NCBI GenBank assembly: GCA_030065095.1 | Contig: JASJDP010000009.1 | Span: 25,782 to 89,781 of the forward strand | DNA from: Rhodobacter sp. | Lineage (GTDB): Bacteria; Pseudomonadota; Alphaproteobacteria; Rhodobacterales; Rhodobacteraceae | DNA: 64,000 nucleotides | Direction: 5' to 3' | Notes under the pieces: generated by a model | Database searches by the model: none | Told to the model about the DNA's origin: nothing | The model's input: the letters and a program-made list of their open reading frames with translations, nothing else | Shown: in pieces, positions 55,106 to 64,000 of the stretch | Layout of the letters: each line of letters begins with the position of its first letter | Position numbering within the stretch: the first letter of the stretch is position 1 | Program-made: the position numbers and the translations under genes

Positions 55106-55723
55106 ATGGATCAAAAGGTGGACACGCGCAGCCGAATCCTCGACATCGCCGAGGCGTCGGTTCTCGAAAAAGGCTTCGAGGCGACCTCGATCGAAGAGAT
55201 CGTCGCAGGGGCCGAAATATCCCGCGGCGGGTTCTTCTACCATTTCAAGGACAAGAACGCCTTGGCCCGAGCGATGCTGGAACGCTATATCGACGCCGAG
55301 AACGCGCTTTACGACGAGCTCTTCGCCCGCGCGCGCGAATTGAATGACGATCCTCTTCACTGCATGCTCATCGGCCTGAAGCTTTTGGCCGAGATGCTGG
55401 AGGATATGCCATCCGGGCATCCCGGCTGCGTGATCGCCTCTACCGCCTATCAGGATCGGCTGTTCGACGAAGGCGTCCGGGACTTGAACCGGCAGGCGAT
55501 CCTCGGCTGGCGGAAAAGGTTCCGCGGCATGTTCGAAGAGATCGCCGAGGTCTACGGCGTCAAAGAGCCGGTCAATCTCGATGCGCTCGGGGATATGGTG
55601 TCGGGCGTCGTCGAAGGCGGCCTGGTGCTGCAGCGCGCCCTCCGCGAGCACAACAACGCGTCTGAGCAGATCATGTTGTTCCGGACCTATCTGAAGCTGC
55701 TCTTCGTTCCGAAACAGACTTGA
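55106..55723 (+). CDS. TetR/AcrR family transcriptional regulator
   Basis: A 205-residue repressor. Start ATG 55106 (AAGAGGCGG ribosome site). The helix-turn-helix is residues about 28-47, with FEATSIEEIVAGAEISRGGF followed by YHFKDKNALARAML, the standard TetR end. The C-terminal ligand domain is helical. It is divergent from the homocysteine methyltransferase-family operon and 192 bp upstream of the P-type ATPase gene, so either may be its target. Ligand unknown. Confidence 0.9.
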   Translation: MDQKVDTRSRILDIAEASVLEKGFEATSIEEIVAGAEISRGGFFYHFKDKNALARAMLERYIDAENALYDELFARARELNDDPLHCMLIGLKLLAEMLEDMPSGHPGCVIASTAYQDRLFDEGVRDLNRQAILGWRKRFRGMFEEIAEVYGVKEPVNLDALGDMVSGVVEGGLVLQRALREHNNASEQIMLFRTYLKLLFVPKQT

Positions 55724-55915
55724 CGGCCCGCAGCCGGAAACCTTCCGGCATGATCGCGCGGAGTCCCGGATGGGTCCGGCGAGGCATGTCCGGCGGGCCT
55801 TCGGACATTCCAAATACAGTTGCGCGAACCCTTGATACGCGGTCTCTTAGGCGTCGACTGAAAGCCGGTCGGATCGCTGACGGATTACGGCGTAAATCAT
55901 TGAGGGCAGTCCTGG

Positions 55916-58684
55916 ATGAACAGAAACAGTGTCGCGTCTGATCTGCAGAAGATGGCCGCCGATCATTCATCCCAGGCGGCGGGGTCCCTGCTGGCAGAGC
56001 CCCATACCCCTAAGATCGAGGAGGTTCTTTCATCCCTCGATGTTACGCGCCACGGGCTGAGCCGGATCGAGGCAGCCGATCGGCTGCAGCGTTTTGGCCC
56101 GAACGCGTTGCCGCATACCGCGCCTGCAAGCGTTTTCCGCGTGTTCCTGCGGCAATTCTCCAGCCCCCTGATCTATGTGCTGGTGCTGGCGGCACTGGTG
56201 TCCATGGTGATCCAGGAATGGTCGGACGCTGTGCTGATCGCGGCGGTGCTGCTGGTCAACGCTGTCATCGGCACCTTGCAGGAATACTCGGCCCAACGCG
56301 CGGCCGAGGCGCTTAACAAGCTGGTCACGACGAAGGCCCGCGTGTTTCGCGATGGGGATGCCTTTCTGATCGATTCCCAGGAGTTGGTGCCGGGCGACGT
56401 CGTCCGGCTTGAGTCGGGCGACAAGGTTCCGGCTGATATGCGGCTTTTGTCCGGGCGCGATCTGGAAGTCGACGAGTCGCTGCTCACCGGCGAGTCTGAG
56501 ACGGTCATCAAGGACGACGAGGCTTTGCTGCCCGCCGAGAGTGCATTGGGCGACCGCGTGAACATGGTTTTTGCGGGAACCATGGTGAGCCGCGGGCGCC
56601 AACATGCGGTCGTGGTCGATACCGCGTCCAACACCCAGCTGGGCAAGATTGCGGCCGGCGTCCTGACCAAGCGCCCGGTGAAGCCCCCCTTGATTGTTCG
56701 GATGGAGCGCTTCACCCGGCGGATTGCCATCGCCGTGGGGATCGCATCGGTGACCATGGCCGCGATTGCCCTGACGCGGGGCACGCCGCTTGACGAGGTG
56801 TTTCTGCTGGCGGTGGCCCTGGCCGTATCTGCGATCCCCGAAGGGCTTCCGGTTGCTCTGACCGTGGCGCTTGCCATCGGCATGCAGCGCATGGCCAAGC
56901 GGAATGTCATCGTTCGTCGGCTTGTTGCAGTCGAAGCCCTGGGTTCTTGCACATTCATCGCCACCGACAAGACCGGCACCCTGACGGAAAACCGGCTTGC
57001 AGCGCGGCGCCTCGTGTTTCCGGACGCCGACCCGTGGGAGGTCACCGGCGAAGCAACGGAGCCCACAGGATCGATCCTCACACCCAAAGGCAGTCCGTCG
57101 CCGGCCGGTCACGAAATGCTGGCGCGCCTGTGCCGGGCCGCGGTTCTGGCAAATGAAGGGTTTCTTGGCCAACGCGACGGCGACTGGATCAGCGAAGGAG
57201 ATGCGGTCGACGTCGCGCTGCTTATGATGGCGCACAAGGCCGGGATCGTCCGGGCCGAAACCGTCAACGCCGTTCCCGAACTCGCCGCTATCCCCTTTGA
57301 ATCCGAACGTCAGTTCTGCGCCAGCCTCAACCAGGTGAACGGCGACAGATACGCATTTGTGAAGGGCGCCTTCGAACGGGTCCTGACGTTTTGCGGGTCA
57401 ATGGCGACGCCAGATGGAGACGTTCCCCTGGATGCGGCCCATATCGAAGACCAGGCCGAAGCGCTCGCCACCCATGGCTTCCGCGTGATTGCGCTGGCGG
57501 GTGGAGAGATCGAACCCGCGGCGGACGGCCTCTTCACGGAAGAGCGTTTGTGCGGCCTGACGTTCCTGGGTCTCGTTGGCATAATCGATCCGTTGCGCAC
57601 CGAAGCCAAGGCTGCGGTGACGGCATGCCGCGAGGCCGGGATCGAAGTAGCGATGGTCACCGGCGATCACCCCACCACGGCCGCGACGATTGCGGAAGAA
57701 CTCAGCCTGATTCAGTCGCCCGATCAGGTCGTGACCGGCCCACAGCTCAAGGCCGCCACGGACGATGCCGATATGGACGCCCTTGTAAAGCGCGGGCGGG
57801 TGTTTGCCCGGGTCGAGCCGCAGCAAAAACTGCAGATCGTGCAGTCTTTGCAGCGCAGCGGCTACTTCGTCGCCGTCAGCGGCGACGGGGCGAACGACGC
57901 GCCGGCGTTGCGTGCAGCGCAGGTTGGCGTGGCAATGGGGGAAAGCGGAACCGACGTCGCGCGCGAGACTGCCGACATCATCATCACCGACGACAATTTC
58001 GCCTCGATCGTGGCCGGCGTCGAAGAGGGACGCATTGCCTATGCGAATGTGCGAAAGGTGATTTTTCTGCTGATATCGACCGGGGCGGCCGAACTGGTGC
58101 TGTTTGCCCTGGCGCTTCTCGCCGGCCTTCCTCTGCCTTTGCTTGCGGTACAGCTGCTTTGGCTGAACCTGGTGACAAACGGCATTCAGGATGTCGCCCT
58201 GGCGTTCGAGCCGGGCGAAGGCGACGAACTGCGTCAACCCCCACGTGCGCCGCGAGAGCCGGTCTTCAACCGTCTGATGATCGAGCGGGTGGTGATCACC
58301 GCCTTGGTCATGGGCATCGTGGCCTTCACCTTGTTCCAATGGCTGCTTCAAACCGGAATGACCGTCGACGAGGCTCGAAACAGTACCCTTCTGCTGATGG
58401 TGCTTTTCGAAAACGTCAACGTCTTCAACAGCCGATCGGAAACCCGGTCGGCGTTCCGTCACAATTTGCTCCGCAACAAGCTGCTGCTGATCGGCACGGT
58501 CGTCGCGCAGCTGATCCATATCGGCGCGATGTACACGCCCGGGATCAGCGACGTGCTCCACATCCAGCCCGTTTCGCTTGATCACTGGGCAACGTTGCTG
58601 GCTGCGGCGCTATCGGTCCTGGTGGTGATGGAACTCTACAAGGCTGCTCATAAACGGTTTCGCCGCGTCCCGGCGCTTGCCTAG
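55916..58684 (+). CDS. P-type Ca2+-ATPase-like cation pump (P2 type)
   Basis: A 922-residue P-type ATPase. The phosphorylation site DKTGTL has Asp351. Other hallmarks: the TGES motif (SLLTGESETV) in the A domain, the M4 motif AIPEGLPVAL, the ATP-binding KGAFERVL segment, MVTGDHPTTA, and hinge motif GDGANDAPAL. Ten hydrophobic helices are expected. PEGL in M4 is typical of P2A/P2B Ca2+ or Na+ pumps rather than heavy-metal (CPx) pumps, and there is no N-terminal metal-binding domain. The N-terminal cation-ATPase_N domain (about residues 30-100) is present. Whether it transports Ca2+, Mn2+ or another ion is undetermined. Confidence 0.9.
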   Translation: MNRNSVASDLQKMAADHSSQAAGSLLAEPHTPKIEEVLSSLDVTRHGLSRIEAADRLQRFGPNALPHTAPASVFRVFLRQFSSPLIYVLVLAALVSMVIQEWSDAVLIAAVLLVNAVIGTLQEYSAQRAAEALNKLVTTKARVFRDGDAFLIDSQELVPGDVVRLESGDKVPADMRLLSGRDLEVDESLLTGESETVIKDDEALLPAESALGDRVNMVFAGTMVSRGRQHAVVVDTASNTQLGKIAAGVLTKRPVKPPLIVRMERFTRRIAIAVGIASVTMAAIALTRGTPLDEVFLLAVALAVSAIPEGLPVALTVALAIGMQRMAKRNVIVRRLVAVEALGSCTFIATDKTGTLTENRLAARRLVFPDADPWEVTGEATEPTGSILTPKGSPSPAGHEMLARLCRAAVLANEGFLGQRDGDWISEGDAVDVALLMMAHKAGIVRAETVNAVPELAAIPFESERQFCASLNQVNGDRYAFVKGAFERVLTFCGSMATPDGDVPLDAAHIEDQAEALATHGFRVIALAGGEIEPAADGLFTEERLCGLTFLGLVGIIDPLRTEAKAAVTACREAGIEVAMVTGDHPTTAATIAEELSLIQSPDQVVTGPQLKAATDDADMDALVKRGRVFARVEPQQKLQIVQSLQRSGYFVAVSGDGANDAPALRAAQVGVAMGESGTDVARETADIIITDDNFASIVAGVEEGRIAYANVRKVIFLLISTGAAELVLFALALLAGLPLPLLAVQLLWLNLVTNGIQDVALAFEPGEGDELRQPPRAPREPVFNRLMIERVVITALVMGIVAFTLFQWLLQTGMTVDEARNSTLLLMVLFENVNVFNSRSETRSAFRHNLLRNKLLLIGTVVAQLIHIGAMYTPGISDVLHIQPVSLDHWATLLAAALSVLVVMELYKAAHKRFRRVPALA

Positions 58685-58983
58685 TCGCGCTGGAACACAA
58701 CGGGAGCCCCGCGGTTCGCACTTTATAGAACCCTCGTTTGATCGGAGAAGCGGAGCGGTTTTGCAGAACGCTTCGCTGAAGTTCCGCAGGTCGCGAGAAT
58801 TGTGCGCACGCCATCAATCGCCGGTTCCGCAAGGTTGGATCATCCGAAGTCACATTCGAACTGAATGAAATGACTTGGTGAATTGGGCCGTTTCGCCCTA
58901 TCATCAAGCCGCGCGGACGAATTGGAATTTGCCAGGTCATGCGGTGACGGGGAACCGTCATCGCGCCGCGATGGAGCCCATAG

Positions 58984-60117
58984 ATGTTGAAGAGCCTAGT
59001 TGCTTTCGCCGCCGCGACGCTGGTCGCGGCCCATGTCGCATCCGCGCAGTCAACTCAGGAGCGCGAGGCCGACTACGCCGGCGCCGCGGCCTGCCAGGCC
59101 TGCCATGCCGAGATCTATGCGGACTACATCCGCTCCGGCCACCCCTGGAAAATCCACAAGGTCACGGGCGGTGCGCCCAGCTATCCCGAAGGCACTTCGC
59201 CCGGTGTGTGGTCTCCGCCGCCCGATCTGGAATGGGCGGATGTTTCGTATGTCATCGGCGGGTACGGCTGGAAGGCCCGGTTTATGGACCTCGAAGGCTA
59301 TATCCTGACCGGGCCCGAGAACCGGCAGTACAATCTTGCAAACGCGAACCTCGGGCTAGAGCCGCACTGGACCGGCTACAGCGCCGGCACGGCGCCGCGC
59401 AAGCCCTACACTTGCGGTACCTGCCACACCACGGGCTGGGTCGCGACCGGAGAGGACGGGCCCCATCAGGACGGCCTGCCGGGCATTCACGGAACCTGGG
59501 CCGAGACCGGCGTGACCTGCGAGGCCTGCCACGGCCCGGGTGCGGCCCACGTGGCCAACCCCGCCGAGGTCGATCTGTCTGTCGCCCAGAATTGCAACGA
59601 CTGCCATATTCGCGGGGACGTCACCCAGATCGACGCCAGCAACGGGCTTGTGCGGCATCACGAGCAATATGAGGACCTGCTGTCCTCGCCGCACAACGCG
59701 CTTGGCTGCAGCACCTGCCACGATCCCCACAAGGGCACAAAATACGGTCTTGGCGGCTACAAGGGGCAGGAAGCGACGTGCAATACCTGCCACAAGGCCC
59801 AGGCCGAGGTCGCGGTCGCCGCAGAGGCGCATGACCAATGCTCGATCTGCCACATGCCCTTTGCCGGCAAATCCGCGGTAGCGATCACGGTCGATTATCT
59901 GGACGGCAGCGTGCCCAAGGGCGACATCCGCAGCCACATCCACCGCATCGCGCTGGACCCCGAATGGAACATGTTCACCGAGGACGGCAAGTTCGTCGCG
60001 GTTGACGACCAGAACCGGGCGTTCTTGACGGTCGACTATACCTGCCTCGGCTGCCATCAAGACAAGGACACCGGCTGGGCAATCGCCATCGCCCCGCTCA
60101 TTCACGGTCGACCTTGA
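58984..60117 (+). CDS. Eight-haem c-type cytochrome, periplasmic
   Basis: A 377-residue exported protein (signal peptide LKSLVAFAAATLVAAHVASA) with eight CxxCH haem-binding motifs at about residues 37, 144, 179, 204, 242, 266, 286 and 354. The first motif is isolated by about 100 residues, whereas the others cluster. It resembles the multihaem cytochrome c554/octahaem families used in respiratory electron transfer. Extra histidines (for example LVRHHEQ, RSHIHR) could be distal ligands. It has no C-terminal membrane anchor and no quinol-oxidising partner gene adjacent. Electron acceptor unknown. It lies in the post-tRNA accessory region. Confidence 0.88.
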   Translation: MLKSLVAFAAATLVAAHVASAQSTQEREADYAGAAACQACHAEIYADYIRSGHPWKIHKVTGGAPSYPEGTSPGVWSPPPDLEWADVSYVIGGYGWKARFMDLEGYILTGPENRQYNLANANLGLEPHWTGYSAGTAPRKPYTCGTCHTTGWVATGEDGPHQDGLPGIHGTWAETGVTCEACHGPGAAHVANPAEVDLSVAQNCNDCHIRGDVTQIDASNGLVRHHEQYEDLLSSPHNALGCSTCHDPHKGTKYGLGGYKGQEATCNTCHKAQAEVAVAAEAHDQCSICHMPFAGKSAVAITVDYLDGSVPKGDIRSHIHRIALDPEWNMFTEDGKFVAVDDQNRAFLTVDYTCLGCHQDKDTGWAIAIAPLIHGRP

Positions 60118-60720
60118 CAGGCTAAGCGAACTCGTTTCGGCGGCGTTTTCTTCGGTGGTCCCCGCCCCAAAACGCCGCTGGCAAGTTTGCGCTCGCAGAA
60201 CGGACGTCTTTGCTCACAAGAGGTCACTTCAGCAGAGCCTTTGGATGACCCGTTAGCCCCGCGACCTGGACGCTGCCGGTGGTCTGCCAACATCCGCAAT
60301 ACGTTAGTGGCGAAACAGCGTGGGGCTGCCGGATGAATGTCCGCTCAAGGCTGTTCTGCGCCGCCGGGATTGATCTGATCGACGACCGGACAACGCCACA
60401 GAGGTCCCGCCCACAACAAGATCGACCCAAATCAACCAGGCGCCCTGTGCGCGGTTCGAAGTGATCAGCTCGGCCGATTTTCCTCCCACGCTATTCTCTG
60501 GGTCGAAAATCGGGATATTCCAATCCAAGTGGACGCACCACCTTGAGGCGGCGATCCCACCCGTATTTCACGTTATCTCCGCGGTTTTCGATCCAATGCG
60601 CCGGACCTCTTGAGTTTCCACGCAGCCGCAGGTGCGCCCGATTGCGGTTGCTCCTGATCTTGCTGAGTAGTCACTTTCCTGTCTCTGCGGCCCGGGGTCG
60701 TCGGGCCGCAGGATGTCGCG
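60118..60720. other. Gene-free gap between the cytochrome and metalloprotease genes
   Basis: About 600 bases between convergent genes. GGCGGCGTTTTCTTCGG and CCCCGCCCCAAAACGCCGC near 60138-60175 can form a hairpin that may end the cytochrome transcript. Otherwise only short, unrecognised frames. Confidence 0.45.
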
Positions 60721-63285
60721 TCACTTCACTGGCTGCGGAACGATCGGTATCGTTTGCATCGAGGTGATGCCACCATCGGCCGCGCGTGCCGAATAGACCG
60801 CAGTCACCGTCAGGCGGCCATCGGCAAAGATCAGAAGGCTGCCGCTGCGGAATTGCTCTGTCATCGGCACCGGCATCATGTGTCGGATCTCGTTGCATTC
60901 AACCGAGATCGAACTCTGCGGCGCGATGCGTCCCGGAACCAGCGGCGAGACGAAGCCGGCGTCCTGCCGCGGCAAGGCACGCGACACCCGTTTGCCGAAC
61001 TGGATCGGGCGGGCAGTGGCGTTGGTCAAGGTGACCAGCGTCTCGTAGGTGCCGCGGGCGACGCCGGGTTGCAGCGCCTCGTCCGCCGGACCGCAGAGGA
61101 ACTGCGCGCTGTACAGTAGTTTGGCACCCGGCGGCACCCCGCCATCGCCGTCATCGGGGGCTTCCGTTACGGTGACGATGCAATCTGCCGTCACTGCGAG
61201 CGCACCGACGGTAACCAGGCGGTTGCCGGTGCGCGCGTCCTCCGGTATCGGCAGGGTCAGCGTTGCACGTCCGTCGCCGTCGGACCTGCCGGTGGCGACT
61301 TCGTCGGGCCCCAGCAGCAGGTGAAGCTCCCGATCCGGCAGAAGCCCGCTGGCCAACACGGTGACCGAGCCGCCTTGTGGCGCCGAGGCGGGCGCGACCT
61401 GGCATTCGGGGAAGACCGGCTTGACGAAATCGAGCCGTGATGGCCGCGCGCGATCGAGGATTTCGCCTTCGGGACCCTGGGTGATGAACTCGGCGCGTAT
61501 CCGGCTCGCCTCGGTCAAACGGAGCACCTCGATCGGCAGGATCAGGCGTATCTCTTCGTGTGACGGGATCGGCCGGATGCGGCCCGGCGTGAAATCCGGA
61601 TCGGCGATCTGCGAAGACGGGAAGTCGGGCGTCACTTCGATGCGCTCTACCACAGCGCGGATACGTTGATCGGTCACCGGAACGAGCGACTGTGCATCGG
61701 CGTCGTATCGAAGGACCGTGACGCCGATGACGGCCCGCCCGCGCAGTCTGACCACGCCGACAAGCTCCGCCCCCCCGAATTCGGTGTCGATCCCCTGCTC
61801 CGTCAGCAACTCGACGCTGGCGCCGGACCCCGGATCGGAATCTTCATCGACGATGAAGATGAAGGTCGACGGATCTCGCCATCGCCGCGGAAACGCCCGG
61901 CGGGTCTGCACCTGCAGCGTCGCCGTCGCACGCGCGTTGTCCACCCGTACTTCGACCCGGGCGATGTCGAGATGCTGCAACGGTGCGGCGACTTCGCCCA
62001 ATGTGTCTGACCGGACAGAGACCAGCGGGGGCACGACCGGATCGATCAGGAAATCGGGGATCCCGGCAAGGATGGTGCCGCGCATGATGTTTCGCTGGGC
62101 GGTCGTGAAGGATCCGACCCCGGGCGGCGTGCTGGTGCCGATGAACACCATGTCCGGATTACCGGGCGTGCCGTTGTCGACCCAGCAATACTGCATCACG
62201 TTGCTCGTGTCGCAGAGCGTGCCCTCCAAAGCACCGGGGAAAGGCGCGGCGGGATCGTCGGGGTTGTCGATGATCCCATCGCCGTCATCGTCGACCCCGT
62301 CACCGTGACGCAAGCCAAAGGCGTGGCCGGCCTCGTGCGCAATCAGGTTGGTTTCGAAGAAGGTAAAGTCGGGGCCCGGCGGCAGGTATTGCGAAGCGTC
62401 GTCCACCACGATGCCGTCCGAGTACCCGACGCCGTGGATCGGGAAGCCGTAATCGGTGAAATGCATGTCGTTGGCGTTGATCGCCATCAGCCCGTAGAGA
62501 CGCGGATAACCGATGTTGAAGGTGTTGACGGGCTCGTGGATCAAATCCAGGAACCGGATCTGCGGCGGCACGGTCAGCAGCGTGGCGCCCAGATCGGCCG
62601 CCTCGACATGGCCGACAATTGTCTCGAGCACATTGACGAGCTGGGTGTCGCCGGCATCGACGGATGCATCCAGGTTCTCGTCGCGATAGATCCGTTCTCC
62701 GATCTGGAAATTGCCGTCGCCGCTGCTGTCGACATACATCACATCGCTTGGCGCGGGCCGCAGCGGGGCACCGTCGTGGCCGAGATCGACCTCGCCGGCC
62801 ACGGCGAAATCCGTGCTGAGCAGGCTGTCCGTGCCGTCGTTCGCAAATCCGTTCAGGTTCGCGTCGTAGTAAAGCGGGTCGCCCATGTCCCAGACGCGCG
62901 CGCACATGTTTACCGAATCGCGGTTTTCGTCATTGATGAGATCACCGCCAGTGCCCTCGACATCGCGAATGATCGGGAAACTATACGGTCCGTTCTTGAT
63001 CGCCGCAGTCGCGGCGGACCGAAAGGTCATGTCGACTTGCGGTATGTAGACCTGGTCGCTGGGGCGTTCGTGACGGCGCCATAGCACATTGTCGGTCGTC
63101 GTCTCTCCGACGACGCCGGGATCGGCCATCGACGCCGCGCCCTCTACCCCGCACCAGCGGATCGGGACATAGAGGAAATCGCCCGCCGGGGCCGGCAGCG
63201 CCGCGGCACATGCGAGCGAAAGCGACAGGCTGAAGCCGAAGCCTCGGTTTTTCCGGACAATCAAACTGAGGATAGTATTCGCCAT
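60721..63285 (-). CDS. Large secreted zinc metalloprotease (metzincin) with EF-hand-like loops
   Basis: An 854-residue exported protein; the N-terminus has a basic start, then FSLSLSLACAAALPAPA as signal peptide. The zinc motif HExxHxxGxxH is at 317-327 (HEAGHAFGLRH), and a downstream SNVMQYCW supplies the metzincin Met-turn. Aspartate-rich loops (DANLNGFANDGTDS, DSSGDGNFQIGE, DENLDASVDAGD, VDDDGDGIIDN) look like Ca-binding EF-hand/dockerin-type elements between the N-terminus and the active site and just after it. The C-terminal half (about 410-854) has beta-rich, Ig-like segments. A proteolytic or matrix-degrading role is likely; substrate unknown. Confidence 0.85.
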   Translation of the reverse strand: MANTILSLIVRKNRGFGFSLSLSLACAAALPAPAGDFLYVPIRWCGVEGAASMADPGVVGETTTDNVLWRRHERPSDQVYIPQVDMTFRSAATAAIKNGPYSFPIIRDVEGTGGDLINDENRDSVNMCARVWDMGDPLYYDANLNGFANDGTDSLLSTDFAVAGEVDLGHDGAPLRPAPSDVMYVDSSGDGNFQIGERIYRDENLDASVDAGDTQLVNVLETIVGHVEAADLGATLLTVPPQIRFLDLIHEPVNTFNIGYPRLYGLMAINANDMHFTDYGFPIHGVGYSDGIVVDDASQYLPPGPDFTFFETNLIAHEAGHAFGLRHGDGVDDDGDGIIDNPDDPAAPFPGALEGTLCDTSNVMQYCWVDNGTPGNPDMVFIGTSTPPGVGSFTTAQRNIMRGTILAGIPDFLIDPVVPPLVSVRSDTLGEVAAPLQHLDIARVEVRVDNARATATLQVQTRRAFPRRWRDPSTFIFIVDEDSDPGSGASVELLTEQGIDTEFGGAELVGVVRLRGRAVIGVTVLRYDADAQSLVPVTDQRIRAVVERIEVTPDFPSSQIADPDFTPGRIRPIPSHEEIRLILPIEVLRLTEASRIRAEFITQGPEGEILDRARPSRLDFVKPVFPECQVAPASAPQGGSVTVLASGLLPDRELHLLLGPDEVATGRSDGDGRATLTLPIPEDARTGNRLVTVGALAVTADCIVTVTEAPDDGDGGVPPGAKLLYSAQFLCGPADEALQPGVARGTYETLVTLTNATARPIQFGKRVSRALPRQDAGFVSPLVPGRIAPQSSISVECNEIRHMMPVPMTEQFRSGSLLIFADGRLTVTAVYSARAADGGITSMQTIPIVPQPVK

Positions 63286-63450
63286 CTGTCAGGGTCTCCC
63301 GTTCGATATGTCGCCGGGCGGCCCATAACCAATACATCCGCATACCCGGCGAAGCTTCGCTGGTCGATGCGCGTTTCTCTAACGTCTTGGCAGCGTGCCC
63401 GGGTTCGACAACCGGCTTCTACCAAAAGTGGAATCAATCGGTAACACAAT

Positions 63451-63750
63451 GTGCCTCACGCCGCAATCGCGGGGCGCCAACGCGACACGGTACCAATTGG
63501 AATTAACCTACATAAGACGCTGTCGGCGATGCAGGATGAACTCAGGGAGATTGGCGACCTCTGTTTCCGACTTGGCGTCGAGATCTTGCATAATCGGACA
63601 AGCACGCCATTCCTGACCTCGGACACTCCAGTTTGCACCTTCTATCCTCGGCAATCACCGTCTGCGCGTACAGGGCAGCAAAATTCGGCTCTCCAGCGCG
63701 GCGGCGACAACGGTCGCTCGGGCAAAATGCGGCGACCTGGAAGGCCGCAG
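63451..63750 (+). pseudogene. DUF4238-like gene fragment next to an insertion sequence
   Basis: A frame of about 100 codons. Its middle, LHKTLSAMQDELREIGDLCF then STPFLTSDTPVCTFYP, resembles the C-terminal part of DUF4238 proteins (usually about 250-350 residues, with FxTSDNPV). The N-terminal portion is missing and the end runs into the start of an insertion sequence, so it is a likely truncated remnant. Similarity judged from memory. Confidence 0.4.
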
Positions 63751-64000
63751 TGAGCCGATTTTGTTGAAAAAGGTTTGGTTGAAGTAGTGTCTTTCGCCTG
63801 ATTCAACCTCCTTCGAACAAGGAGATGACAGAGATGATGGGTCCGAGGCAAGTGACGCAGAGAGCCCTGTTTTACGAGTTTTCTTTGGAAAACCACGTGC
63901 CGCCCCGACACATACTCCGGCAGATTGATCGGTTCGTCGATCTAACGTCGGTCAGAGCGCATTTGGCGCCGTACTACAGCGCGATCGGCCGTCCATCCAT
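63748..64000 (+). mobile_element. Left end of an IS1182-like insertion sequence (cut by the window)
   Basis: An AT-richer segment with GAGCCGATTTTGTTGAAAAA (about 63752-63771) just before a transposase start is the probable left terminal inverted repeat. The element continues beyond position 64000, so its right end and target duplication cannot be seen. Confidence 0.6.
63834..64000 (+). CDS. IS1182-like family transposase, N-terminal part (partial)
   Basis: An open frame from ATG 63834 (or 63837) running off the window without a stop. A GGAGATGA ribosome site lies just upstream. The 55 residues seen, including FYEFSLENHVPPRHILRQID then RFVDLTSVRAHLAPYYSAIG, match the N-terminal DUF772-type domain of IS1182/IS5-related transposases. 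The catalytic DDE domain is outside the window, so activity cannot be judged. Confidence 0.75.
   Translation, partial: MMGPRQVTQRALFYEFSLENHVPPRHILRQIDRFVDLTSVRAHLAPYYSAIGRPS

Noticed and set aside
45669..64000. A direct repeat of the tRNA-Ser 3' end as the other island border
   Set aside because: No second copy of the T-arm/acceptor sequence was found in the window, so only the left border is claimed.

Overview
The window looks like chromosome of a high-GC alphaproteobacterium, most likely a Rhodobacteraceae (Roseobacter-group) relative. This rests on gene types and layouts: a trkA/trkH/hfq/hflX set, a glpV-S-T-P-Q-U glycerol ABC operon, a monomeric isocitrate dehydrogenase, a Hint-domain protein, and a pyrrolysine-free MttB-like protein beside carnitine-type CoA genes. 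The assignment is inferred from gene content; no database search was possible.

Layout. 1-2560: end of a LacI-type regulator, a GH1 beta-glucosidase and glucokinase (glucoside use). 3158-13002: the most interesting part, a compact set that reads as a sphingoid/inositol lipid pathway. It contains a serine-palmitoyltransferase-like enzyme, a Tat-exported DUF4833-like protein, myo-inositol-phosphate synthase, a 3-ketosphinganine-reductase-like SDR, a CdsA-like protein with an altered signature, an LptF/LptG-like permease pair, a LicC/IPCT-like nucleotidyltransferase, a CDP-alcohol phosphotransferase and a GT4 glycosyltransferase. 13268-25894: housekeeping and mixed genes (YqaA-like, DsbB, a beta-hydroxyacid dehydrogenase, penicillin acylase, MgtE-like, GNAT, HflX, Hfq, TrkH, TrkA, Hint protein), with copies of a hairpin-forming dispersed repeat in the gaps. 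26397-34800: modABC, then an MttB-like methyltransferase, CaiD-like hydratase, NDP-forming acyl-CoA synthetase and acyl-CoA dehydrogenase, plausibly for quaternary-amine/carnitine catabolism. 35229-43749: isocitrate dehydrogenase and the divergent glycerol ABC operon. 44134-45509: small and secreted proteins.

A tRNA-Ser(CGA) at 45669-45758 marks a change. Directly after it lies a frameshifted integrase remnant, and the rest of the window looks accessory. It holds a tannase/feruloyl-esterase-like protein, a membrane acyltransferase-like protein, an exported formamidase-family protein with a Tat partner, a TetR-flanked operon (homocysteine methyltransferase family, barrel-fold secreted protein, GNAT), a Ca-type P-type ATPase, an eight-haem cytochrome c, a large secreted metzincin with EF-hand-like loops, a gene fragment, and the start of an IS1182-like element cut by the window end. 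Gene-free gaps are wide here, as expected in an eroded island.

How genes may work together. In 3158-13002 the inferred flow is: SPT-like condensation, then KDSR-like reduction to a sphingoid base; in parallel MIPS makes inositol phosphate, the nucleotidyltransferase activates it as CDP-inositol, the CDP-alcohol phosphotransferase joins head group and lipid, the GT4 enzyme may glycosylate it, and the LptFG-like pair may export it. Individual enzyme families are well supported by motifs; the combined pathway and its product are inference.
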